From the NCBI GenBank assembly GCA_030827135.1, contig JAURFE010000001.1:618368-682367 (forward strand): DNA of 64,000 bases, given 5' to 3'. The position numbers and the translations under genes are program-made. Shown here in pieces: positions 56,824 to 64,000 of this stretch; the stretch's first letter is position 1, and every line of letters starts with the position of its first letter. Source of the stretch: Vicinamibacterales bacterium. Lineage in GTDB: Bacteria; Acidobacteriota; Vicinamibacteria; Vicinamibacterales; SCN-69-37. The notes below the pieces were generated by a model. That model searched no databases. It had not been told where the DNA came from and was given only the letters and a program-made list of their open reading frames with translations.

Positions 56824-59241
56824 ATGGCAGGAACGTTTACTGGGCGCTGGAGGACTGTGTTGACGGTCGCGGCGCTGGCAATTCTGGCGGGCACGGGCGT
56901 GATGTGGGCCCAGGAGCCGTTCGTGGAGTCACAGTTGGCCCCCGAGGCGGCCGCCACGCCGGTAACCGACACGTTCTGGCAGATGCTGGGGCTCGGACTG
57001 GTCGCGGGCCTCGGGGCCCTGTTGATGGCCGTGAAGTACCGCGCGGATGTCATGAAGGCGTCGCCCGGCAACGACCGGATGCAGGAAATCGCCGGCTATG
57101 TGCGATCCGGTGCGATGGCCTACCTGAACCGCCAGTTCAAAGTGGTCGTGCCGGTGCTGCTCGGTGTCGGCGTGCTGGTGGCGTTCGGCGCCAACTATGA
57201 GCTCCTGCAGCTCGAGAACGGCCTGATGCTGGCCGGCTTCATCTTTATCGGCTTCGTCACGGGCGGCCTCGGCAGCTTCTACACCGGCTGGGCCGGCATG
57301 AATATCGCCACACACGCGTCGAGCCGCACGGCGTGGGCCTGCACCGACGCGAGGAACGGCCTCAACGCCGGCCTGCAGGTCGCGTTCAAGGCCGGCTCGG
57401 TCATGGGCCTGTCGGTCGTCGGCATCGGCCTGCTGTTCACCGTCATCTGGCTCGCGATCTTCGCGATGCTCACCCCCGACTCCCCCGCGCTGGTGGGCCA
57501 GGTCATGGTCAGCTTCGGCATGGGCGCCTCGATGGTGGCGCTCTTCGCACGTGTCGGCGGCGGCATCTACACGAAGGCGGCGGACGTCGGCGCGGACCTG
57601 GTCGGCAAGGTCGAAGCGGGCATTCCCGAAGACGACCCGCGCAACCCTGCGACGATCGCCGACAACGTCGGCGACAACGTCGGCGACGTGGCCGGCATGG
57701 GCGCCGACCTGTACGAGTCCTACCTCGGGTCGATTCTCGCGGCCATCGCGCTCGCGGCGGCGGCGGCCATCAGCCTGAAGCACTCTGACGCGGCATGGAC
57801 GATGATCATTGCGCCGGTGGCCATTGCCGCGGTCGGCATCTTCCTGTCCATTCTGGGCAGCCAGCTTGTGCGCACCCAGGAAAACGCAACGCTGAAGGAG
57901 CTGCTCGGCGCACTGCACCGGGGCGTGAATGTGGCGTCGATCGGCGTCGCCGCCGCGGCCGGCGTCATCTGCTACATCTGCTTCGCGGACGTCTACAACA
58001 TGATCCCCGGCGCAACCTGGTGGGGCGTGTGGCTGGCGACCTGCGTGGGCCTGCTCTCGGGCCTGATCATCGGTAAGGGCTCCGAGCACTACACGGCGTA
58101 TGACTATGCGCCGACGCAGGAAGTGGCCAAGTCGAGCGCGACGGGCGCCGCGACGGTCATCATCAGCGGCATCGCGGTCGGCATGATGTCCACCTGGGTC
58201 CCAATCGTGACCATCGCGGTCGCCACCGCCCTCGCGTACGGTTTCGCGGGCGGATTTGCGGACGCTTCGCTCGGCCTCTACGGCATCGCGCTTGCGGCCG
58301 TGGGCATGCTCTCGACCCTCGGCGTGACACTCGCGACTGACGCCTACGGCCCCATCGCCGACAACGCCGGCGGCAACGCCGAGATGAGCCACCTGGGTGA
58401 TGACGTCCGTGTGCGCACCGACGCCCTCGACTCGCTGGGCAACACCACGGCGGCCATCGGCAAGGGCTTCGCGATTGGTTCGGCGGCCCTGACGGCCCTC
58501 GCGCTCATCGCGACGTTTGCGACGCTTGCGAAAGGCGCGCAGTCGGATGTGGTGTTCTTCCAGAGCATCTCGTTGACCGACCCGATGGTCATCTCGGGCA
58601 TCTTCATCGGCGCCCTGCTCGTCTTCGTGTTCGCGGCGATGACGATGACGGCGGTGGGCCGCGCGGCGCTGGTCATGGTCGAGGAAGTGCGGCGCCAGTT
58701 CCGCGAAATCCCAGGCATCATGGAAGGCACGGCGACGCCGGACTACGCGCGCTGCGTGGACATCTCGACCGACGGCGCCCTCAAGAAGATGGTCGTCCCC
58801 TCGATGATGGCCGTCATCGTACCGGTCATCGTAGGCATCGTGTTCGGCGTCGGCGGCGTGATTGGCATGCTGGCCGGCGGCCTCGGCACCGGCTTCGCGG
58901 TCGCGATCTTCATGGCGAACGCGGGCGGCAGCTGGGACAACGCCAAGAAGTGGATCGAGTCGGGCGAACTCGGCGGCAAGTACCTGAAGAACGCCGCGGG
59001 TGACTACGTGGACGCGAACGGCAACAAGGTGGCGCGCAAGGAAGACTCGAAGAACCCGCGCCACGGCGCGACGGTCATCGGCGACACGGTCGGCGACCCG
59101 TTCAAGGACACGTCAGGTCCCTCGCTCAACATTCTCATCAAGCTCATCAGCATGGTGTCGGTTGCCACCATCGGGATCACGATGGCGATCAACAACGGCC
59201 AGGGGCTGGTGAAGATGGTGATGGAGTTCCTGCTTCGCTGA
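56824..59241 (+). CDS. hppA: Membrane-bound pyrophosphatase, K+-dependent type
   Basis: An 805-aa integral membrane ion pump that couples pyrophosphate hydrolysis to H+ or Na+ export. Substrate-site motifs are complete: [60 protein letters not shown] and [10 protein letters not shown] with [39 protein letters not shown] (about 539-558) has Ala where K+-independent enzymes have Lys, so it is of the K+-dependent class; that class includes Na+ pumps. The loop [20 protein letters not shown] is a short insertion. A GAGGAG site precedes ATG 56824. Confidence 0.95.
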   Translation: MAGTFTGRWRTVLTVAALAILAGTGVMWAQEPFVESQLAPEAAATPVTDTFWQMLGLGLVAGLGALLMAVKYRADVMKASPGNDRMQEIAGYVRSGAMAYLNRQFKVVVPVLLGVGVLVAFGANYELLQLENGLMLAGFIFIGFVTGGLGSFYTGWAGMNIATHASSRTAWACTDARNGLNAGLQVAFKAGSVMGLSVVGIGLLFTVIWLAIFAMLTPDSPALVGQVMVSFGMGASMVALFARVGGGIYTKAADVGADLVGKVEAGIPEDDPRNPATIADNVGDNVGDVAGMGADLYESYLGSILAAIALAAAAAISLKHSDAAWTMIIAPVAIAAVGIFLSILGSQLVRTQENATLKELLGALHRGVNVASIGVAAAAGVICYICFADVYNMIPGATWWGVWLATCVGLLSGLIIGKGSEHYTAYDYAPTQEVAKSSATGAATVIISGIAVGMMSTWVPIVTIAVATALAYGFAGGFADASLGLYGIALAAVGMLSTLGVTLATDAYGPIADNAGGNAEMSHLGDDVRVRTDALDSLGNTTAAIGKGFAIGSAALTALALIATFATLAKGAQSDVVFFQSISLTDPMVISGIFIGALLVFVFAAMTMTAVGRAALVMVEEVRRQFREIPGIMEGTATPDYARCVDISTDGALKKMVVPSMMAVIVPVIVGIVFGVGGVIGMLAGGLGTGFAVAIFMANAGGSWDNAKKWIESGELGGKYLKNAAGDYVDANGNKVARKEDSKNPRHGATVIGDTVGDPFKDTSGPSLNILIKLISMVSVATIGITMAINNGQGLVKMVMEFLLR

Positions 59242-59264
59242 GCCCTTGTCGGGCGGGGGCGGTG

Positions 59265-60920
59265 ATGCTTGCCTTCCTCTCGCGGTCCGCGGGCTGGAGC
59301 GTCCTTGTCGCCGGGGCACTGACAACCGCCTTTGCTTCGGCGGCCGCCTGGAATCAGGTGTCAGCCCGGTGGGCGTTGGGCGCCACGGCAGTGTTCGCTG
59401 CAGCGGTCTTCCCGGTCATCGTCGGCTTCGGCATGATTGGCATCTGGAGGAGCCGCCGGCAGCCGTGGACCGACCGCCGGCGTTACGTGGACGCATGGAT
59501 CGTCGGTGGTCTTGTCGTCTGGACGTTCATCGTTCGCCTTGAACCGGCGCATCAACCCGTCGGACCGACAAGTCACCTCGGGTTGTTGGGCGCCATCGAC
59601 CTGCTGGTGCTGGCTGTCGCCGGTCTGGTCGTCATTCGCGCCTGGGAACGCCGCGGCTCCGGCGGGGTCCTCGTGCGGTTCGCCGTTGTGGGCCTCGCCT
59701 CCCTTGTGTTGCTGGCCGTGGCCGCGGTCCAGGACCCTCAGCTCGACCGGTCAGCCGCAGCCGCGGCATTTCGAGGGGTCTCGCCGAACCCGGAGCCCGT
59801 GTCGCCGGCTGCCGGCACTCAGCGAGTCCTGGTAGTTGGTGTTGACGGCCTTGATTGGGAGATGTTGTCTGCGGTCGCCGCGCATCAACCGCTACCGGTC
59901 CTCGATCGGATCATGGCCGGTGGGCGCCGATGGTCGCTCGAGACGGCCGGACTGCAGCGGTCACCCGAGATCTGGACGACCATCCATACCGGCGTGGCGC
60001 CGGCCGCCCACGGCGTCTGGGGCTTTACCGATTGGCACCTCTGGAACGGCGCCACGGAACTACGGGCGCGACCCTACTTCGGACCACATCTGCCGTTGTT
60101 TATCGACCACTTGCTGGCCCGCCTTCCAAAGGCGATCGCCGAGCCCCGATTGGCGACGGCGGAAGGTATCGCGCCACCCGCCTTTTGGGAGGTGGCTGCT
60201 GGCCGTGGAGTCCCGTCGGTGGTGGTCTCGCCATTTCCAATTACGTCGCCGTTGATGGCACTTGAAGGGGCGATGGCTGTGCGCGACTACACCGATGGGG
60301 CCTGGCATGTCAGTCGCACTCACGACGGCCGATCATCGGTCAGCAGGGTGCCCGAATCCGAGGTCGCGACCGTACCATCGATGGAAGAGGACGACGGCGA
60401 CCTCGTGGTCCTCCATGCACAGCGTGTGGCGATGGCGGAGCGTTTGTTTCGCGAGGTTACGCCGCGTCTTGGGGTGTTCTACACCTCGTTCATTGACGAC
60501 ACACTCCACCGGCATTGGCGGGCGGGCTGCGGCCCACTGGGGGCGTGCCCGTTGTCAATTGGTGACGACCGCGCCTGGCGTGTCCGCGAGGCATTCGCGC
60601 GGCTGGACGCTGACATCGGACGCCTGATGACCGCGTTCGGACCGGACTCGACCCTCATGCTCGTCTCCGACCATGGCTGGGAGACAGGCGGGGACGAGCA
60701 TGTGTTTGGACCTGACGGAGTGATGGCCGTGAGCCCGTCGCCGAAGCCGGGGTTTGGCGGGCGGGTCGACGTGTATCACGTCGCGCCAACCATCCTTGGC
60801 GCACTGGGAGTGCCTGGTGGGGTCGGAACGCCGGTCGCGCGGACGCAACTGCGGAAGGCAGCGCAGCCGTCGGTCGACCGGCTCCAGTTGCTCAAGTCTG
60901 TCGGGTACATTGCGAGGTAG
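59265..60920 (+). CDS. Alkaline-phosphatase-superfamily membrane enzyme
   Basis: The protein has 551 aa; start ATG 59265 (GTG at 59262 is also possible). Four to five hydrophobic segments fill residues 1-150. The enzymatic domain begins VLVVGVDGLDWEMLSAVAAH. Metal ligands and nucleophile of the type I phosphodiesterase/nucleotide pyrophosphatase group are visible: VDGLD (D), SPEIWTTIHTGVAP (catalytic Thr), FIDDTLHRHW (D, H), VSDHGWE (D, H) and VYHVAPTIL (H). The active site would face the periplasm. It may act on phospho- or sulfo-esters; the substrate is unknown. It begins 23 bp after hppA and may be co-transcribed. Confidence 0.88.
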   Translation: MLAFLSRSAGWSVLVAGALTTAFASAAAWNQVSARWALGATAVFAAAVFPVIVGFGMIGIWRSRRQPWTDRRRYVDAWIVGGLVVWTFIVRLEPAHQPVGPTSHLGLLGAIDLLVLAVAGLVVIRAWERRGSGGVLVRFAVVGLASLVLLAVAAVQDPQLDRSAAAAAFRGVSPNPEPVSPAAGTQRVLVVGVDGLDWEMLSAVAAHQPLPVLDRIMAGGRRWSLETAGLQRSPEIWTTIHTGVAPAAHGVWGFTDWHLWNGATELRARPYFGPHLPLFIDHLLARLPKAIAEPRLATAEGIAPPAFWEVAAGRGVPSVVVSPFPITSPLMALEGAMAVRDYTDGAWHVSRTHDGRSSVSRVPESEVATVPSMEEDDGDLVVLHAQRVAMAERLFREVTPRLGVFYTSFIDDTLHRHWRAGCGPLGACPLSIGDDRAWRVREAFARLDADIGRLMTAFGPDSTLMLVSDHGWETGGDEHVFGPDGVMAVSPSPKPGFGGRVDVYHVAPTILGALGVPGGVGTPVARTQLRKAAQPSVDRLQLLKSVGYIAR

Positions 60921-60970
60921 CTGACGGCAGGATCGATGCCCGTCGCGCCGCAGACGCCAGTTTTACTTTT

Positions 60971-61006
60971 GGGGTCCCGGGCCGGTCTGTCATATTCCAG
61001 GACCCC
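60971..61006 (+). promoter_or_regulatory. Hairpin immediately upstream of the peroxidase start
   Basis: GGGGTCC (60971-60977) and GGACCCC (61000-61006) are 7-bp inverted arms around 22 bases that include CATATT, a weak -10-like box. The right arm ends two bases before ATG 61009. If transcribed as a unit it would fold next to the start codon and could limit translation. Alternatively it is an operator. Confidence 0.35.
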
Positions 61007-61008
61007 TA

Positions 61009-62175
61009 ATGGTCGATCGATCACGGTGTGCCACACTCTCGACCCTTGCCCTTCTTACCGCGCTGACGCACGGACTGGCCGGCTGTGGATCCAGCGGCAG
61101 TTCGCCGACGGCACCCACGACCGTGCTGCCCACCACGTCGGCCGTCGCCCGTGTGACCACGATCGACGTGAACCTGCTGGCCAACTACGCGCGCCCGGTG
61201 CTGCCGGTCCATTACGACGGCGCGGTGAACGCCCTCGACAACCAGAATGGCAATCCGGCGATCACCGACGCGGTCGCCACACTCGGCCGGGTGTTGTTCT
61301 ACGACCGTGAACTGAGCACCACGCGCACGATTGCCTGCGCCAGCTGTCACAAGCAGGCGGCGGGGTTCGGCGACACCGACCAGTTCAGCAGCGGCGTCGC
61401 CGGCCGGACGTCGGCCCACTCGATGCGGCTCGGCAACGTCCGCTACTTCGGCCCGGGCAACATGTTCTGGAACCGCCGGGCGGCCTCGATCGAGGCGCAG
61501 GCCACCGAGCCGGTGCTCGACGCAGCCGAAATGGGCTGGAGGGCCGCGGGCGGCCTGCCGGCGCTTGTGGCCCGGCTGCAGGCACTCGACTACTACCAGG
61601 AGCTCTTCACGCTGGCCTACGGCAGCCCGACCGTCACCGAGGATCGCCTGCGGCAGTCGATCGCCCAGTTCGAGCGCGCGATGATTTCATCCAGCAGCCG
61701 GTGGGATTCGGCCTACGCGCTGGTCTTCAGCCCCGGCGCCCCGAATCGCGGCCTCAACCTCGACCTGCCCGGATTCAGCGACTCCGAGAACCGTGGCCGC
61801 CAGATCTTCATGGGCAACGCCGACTGCTCGCAGTGCCACGTGCCGCCAACCTTCGCGCTCGCCCCCAACGCCCAGGGTATCGGCCTTGACGCCGGTGAAA
61901 CCACCGCGTTCAAGGCGCCCTCACTTAAGAACGTGGCCCGGTCGGGCCGCTTCATGCACGACGGCCGGTTCGCCAGCCTCGAACAGGTGATCGATCACTA
62001 CAGCGGCGGCATCCAGCTCGGCCCCGCACTCGACAACCGGCTGCGCCGCAACGGCGGGCCACGCCGGCTGAACTTCACGGCCGCCGAGCGGGCGGACCTG
62101 GTGGCGTTCCTGCGGACGCTCACCGACGACAGCCTGGTGAACGACGCGCGGTTCAGCAACCCGTTCCGGCAGTAA
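61009..62175 (+). CDS. Diheme cytochrome c peroxidase / MauG-family lipoprotein
   Basis: A 388-aa protein starting MVDRSRCATLSTLALLTALT, with lipobox LAGC (C26). Two CxxCH heme motifs: CASCH (C110-H114) and CSQCH (C273-H277). Further markers are LGRVLFYDRELSTTRTIACA, GFGDTDQFSSG, MFWNRRAASIEAQATEPVLD, RFMHDGRFASLEQVIDHYSG and LVAFLRTLTD. The family reduces peroxide or oxidises protein side chains in the periplasm. The small hairpin GGGGTCC/GGACCCC (60971-61006) ends two bases before the ATG, and no Shine-Dalgarno is visible. It is probably transcribed alone. Confidence 0.9.
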   Translation: MVDRSRCATLSTLALLTALTHGLAGCGSSGSSPTAPTTVLPTTSAVARVTTIDVNLLANYARPVLPVHYDGAVNALDNQNGNPAITDAVATLGRVLFYDRELSTTRTIACASCHKQAAGFGDTDQFSSGVAGRTSAHSMRLGNVRYFGPGNMFWNRRAASIEAQATEPVLDAAEMGWRAAGGLPALVARLQALDYYQELFTLAYGSPTVTEDRLRQSIAQFERAMISSSSRWDSAYALVFSPGAPNRGLNLDLPGFSDSENRGRQIFMGNADCSQCHVPPTFALAPNAQGIGLDAGETTAFKAPSLKNVARSGRFMHDGRFASLEQVIDHYSGGIQLGPALDNRLRRNGGPRRLNFTAAERADLVAFLRTLTDDSLVNDARFSNPFRQ

Positions 62176-62250
62176 GCCGATGCCCAACATCATGGAGCGG
62201 GCTCAAAGCGCAGCCGTCCGTGCGCCTGATCCACGGTGAGCACGAACTGC

Positions 62251-63057
62251 CTACTGGCTGAACAGTGCCAGCGCGCGGTCGACGGCCCTGCGGAAGTAGG
62301 TCATGTCGTCGGCGTCCGGGCACGACAGCTCGAGCATGATCCAGCCGTCAAACGCCGTCGCGTCCAGCGAGTCACGCACGACCGTCCAGTTGATGTGTCC
62401 GTCGCCTAGAATGAGGTGGTCGTCCCATTGCCCGCGATTGTCGTGGGCGTGCACGTGGATCAGCCTGCGGCCGGCCACTTCCACGAAGCGTGTCCACTGG
62501 CCGCCAAGCGCGATGTGCCCCGTGTCGAGGCAGACCCGCACCGACGCGTCGAGCGGAGCGAGGATGGCCGCAAACTCGTCCGCGTGGCCCCCGATCAGGT
62601 GCGGGAGCGGCGACTCGACCGCCAGCACGAGTCCCTGGGCTCTGCAATTGGCCGCGAGGATGCCCAGGCTGTGCGAACAGTCGGCCAGGCGCGCGCGCAC
62701 ATCATGCCGGTGCCGCTCCAGATCGCTGGGGTGAACAACGATCAGCCGCCCGCCCAGCCGCTGGACGACCGCCGCCGCGGTCAGAATCGCCCCAATCGCA
62801 GCCGCGCGATGATGTGGATTGGGATCGGCCAGGTCGAGCAGCCCTCCAAACGGCGCGTGGATGGACACGACCTCCATCGGTACGGACTCCAGCGCGTGAT
62901 CGAGCGCGTCAATCTGGCCTGTGTGCCACGTATCGAAGTGCCGCGGGGGCGTCGAAATCTCGAGGCCCGTGGCACCGCTGGCCACCAGGGCCGGCAACAT
63001 GTCGAGAATCGGCCGGTTTGTGCAGGCACCGGTCGACAGGCCGATTCGGGGCGTCAT
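62251..63057 (-). CDS. TIM-barrel sugar isomerase/epimerase-like protein (AP-endonuclease-2 superfamily)
   Basis: The 268-aa protein starts MTPRIGLSTGACTNRPILDM and shows the metal-binding pattern of xylose-isomerase-like TIM barrels: VSIHAPFG, RLIVVHPSD, LVLAVESP (E), RVCLDTGH (D, H), RLIHVHAHDNRGQWDDH (H, H, D), LGDGHINW (H) and WIMLELS (E). Residues for two or three metal ions are present. In this superfamily AP endonuclease IV and sugar isomerases share the fold, so either is possible. The short length favours an isomerase/epimerase-like role. It overlaps the upstream partial gene by ATGA (63054-63057), so they are translated together. Confidence 0.82.
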   Translation of the reverse strand: MTPRIGLSTGACTNRPILDMLPALVASGATGLEISTPPRHFDTWHTGQIDALDHALESVPMEVVSIHAPFGGLLDLADPNPHHRAAAIGAILTAAAVVQRLGGRLIVVHPSDLERHRHDVRARLADCSHSLGILAANCRAQGLVLAVESPLPHLIGGHADEFAAILAPLDASVRVCLDTGHIALGGQWTRFVEVAGRRLIHVHAHDNRGQWDDHLILGDGHINWTVVRDSLDATAFDGWIMLELSCPDADDMTYFRRAVDRALALFSQ

Positions 63058-64000
63058 GGCCGGAGTAGCTCAAGGCGGGCGCGATCGCGACGCAGGTCGT
63101 GCGTGCACGTCGCGCGTGGACAAAGTCCCTTCTCCTGCGCGGACACACAGTTGAAGTCGACCAGGCTGTCGGTCCCGGTGGCCACGCGCCCGGCAAACAC
63201 CCGCACGTCGAACTGTGCGCGTTGCGCCGGGTTCATCCGCCGCGTCCACCGATCGCCCCAGTGGTGGTCGGCGTCATAGGTCTGCTGGAGCAGGCGGGCG
63301 ATGCGTGCCGCCGGCCATCCCCGGGCCAGCAGCATACGGGTCAGGTGCTGAATGTGCTCGGGCTTCAGCAGCAGATCATTCGGCGTCGAGAGGCCCGCCA
63401 TGACGCACGGCGGCAGGTCGACGGGCAGGGGACCCGGAACGGCCACACGCAGCCCGGCGTGGAAGTGTCGATGAAACTGCGCCAGCTGCGAATCGCGATA
63501 GTCCGCGAACAGCCGCGTGATCCCGGGGCTCACGTCGGGCAGCCCCCCGGAGCTTTCGTGCGCCAGCTGCCGCCCGGCCTCAAGCGTCCGTCCCCGCTCC
63601 AACACGGCCGCAAGCGGGTGCGCGCCTCTCGGGAGTGCGACGAGCGGCGGCAGTCGCGCCGCGGCGCCGCCGAACAGGTCGGGTCTCAGCCGATGCCACT
63701 GGTAGGCGCTGAACGCCGTGCGCACGAAGCGAACGTCAATCGGATCGCCGACGTAGGAAAAATCGAGCGAGGCGCATTCCCGCCCCTCTCCCCCCCTGCC
63801 GACCACCGTGCCGTTAAACACAAGCGGCAGGTCCGTGCGATCCCATGACTGCATCACCCGATGGGCGGCGTATTCAATCAGGCAGCCGAGGCCCATCCAT
63901 GGCGTCCAGCCGGGAAGGGACTCCCCAATCGTGGCCAGATCCTCGATAACGGGGTGCCCGAGGGGAATACGACCCGTGAAGTGATACCCCCGCCCGGTCA
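63054..64000 (-). CDS. Unknown protein, 5' part cut by window edge
   Basis: The frame is open from the right edge (YHFTGRIPLGHPVIEDLATI) to the stop at 63054, so at least 314 codons are present and the start lies outside the window. It includes CASLDFSYVGDPIDVRFVRT, LVALPRGAHPLAAVLERGRT, LLLKPEHIQHLTRMLLARGW, DADHHWGDRWTRRM and a cysteine-containing end, FNCVSAQEKGLCPRATC-THD. The C-terminal cysteines may bind a metal. I do not recognise the family. The stop overlaps the start of the TIM-barrel gene by ATGA. Possible nucleic-acid or cofactor role is open. Confidence 0.6.
   Translation of the reverse strand, partial: TGRGYHFTGRIPLGHPVIEDLATIGESLPGWTPWMGLGCLIEYAAHRVMQSWDRTDLPLVFNGTVVGRGGEGRECASLDFSYVGDPIDVRFVRTAFSAYQWHRLRPDLFGGAAARLPPLVALPRGAHPLAAVLERGRTLEAGRQLAHESSGGLPDVSPGITRLFADYRDSQLAQFHRHFHAGLRVAVPGPLPVDLPPCVMAGLSTPNDLLLKPEHIQHLTRMLLARGWPAARIARLLQQTYDADHHWGDRWTRRMNPAQRAQFDVRVFAGRVATGTDSLVDFNCVSAQEKGLCPRATCTHDLRRDRARLELLRP

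Noticed and set aside
56929-59064. Long minus-strand frame of 711 codons opposite hppA
   Set aside because: It is the mirror of a highly conserved pump gene; its composition (Arg/His/Asp-rich, no hydrophobic core) is that of antisense of GC-rich coding DNA.

Overview
The window looks like a chromosomal stretch of a GC-rich, Gram-negative, aerobic heterotroph, most likely an Acidobacteriota of the Vicinamibacteria type. This is inferred from content, not from a marker gene: a TonB-dependent receptor and outer-membrane barrels, an LPS-core heptose epimerase, many exported peptidases with Gly/Arg-rich inserts, DUF1028, DUF1549 and FG-GAP proteins, a K+-dependent membrane pyrophosphatase and a TAXI-type TRAP system. 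No rRNA, tRNA, CRISPR array, transposase or phage gene was found. Both window edges cut genes (1..187 and 63054..64000, both minus strand).

Layout. 0-5.6 kb: exported hydrolases (PHP, PhoX-like), small secreted proteins and a tandem universal stress protein. 5.6-9.7 kb: a propeller/DUF1028/peptidoglycan-binding fusion, a decayed DUF1549 and FG-GAP junction, and DsbD. 9.8-14 kb: two-subunit aconitase X, a radical SAM enzyme and a chromate transporter. 14.2-20.3 kb: a BlaI-type repressor with its own palindrome, hldD, a DUF481 barrel, an RhlE helicase, DUF2911, a 2-oxoglutarate oxygenase and DUF4159. 20.4-30.3 kb: a minus-strand operon (MoxR, DUF58, BatA-like, DUF4175, a membrane protein, then a TldE/TldD pair) joined mostly by 4-nt overlaps. 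30.4-35.5 kb: DUF4097 lipoprotein, a trans-acyltransferase-like FabD homologue facing a Sfp-type phosphopantetheinyl transferase, a PptH-like phosphoesterase and an ATP-grasp ligase. 35.5-40.2 kb: M28 and M14 peptidases. 40.3-47 kb: an operon of UbiD decarboxylase, TAXI binding protein, lipoprotein, barrel-like protein and fused TRAP permease. 47-53 kb: EttA, an ABC exporter and a TonB receptor. 53.1-64 kb: a zincin, a second M28 peptidase, a ChaN-like protein, HppA, an alkaline-phosphatase-superfamily membrane enzyme, a diheme peroxidase and a TIM-barrel isomerase.

The most unusual feature is a set of at least five sequence-unrelated families of very simple 7-8 bp repeats (for example GGATTGA, GGGGCAAT, GGTTGGGT, GGAGTCCA and GCCCATCT units). 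They fill most larger intergenic gaps. Several are built as long, nearly perfect inverted repeats (33-51 bp arms), and some lie in frame inside genes. Separately, a 21-bp-arm palindrome sits in frame in the BatA-like gene. The second strong lead is the overlapping pair of a phosphopantetheinyl transferase and a PptH-like metallophosphoesterase, which recalls the opposed PptT/PptH pair of mycobacteria.
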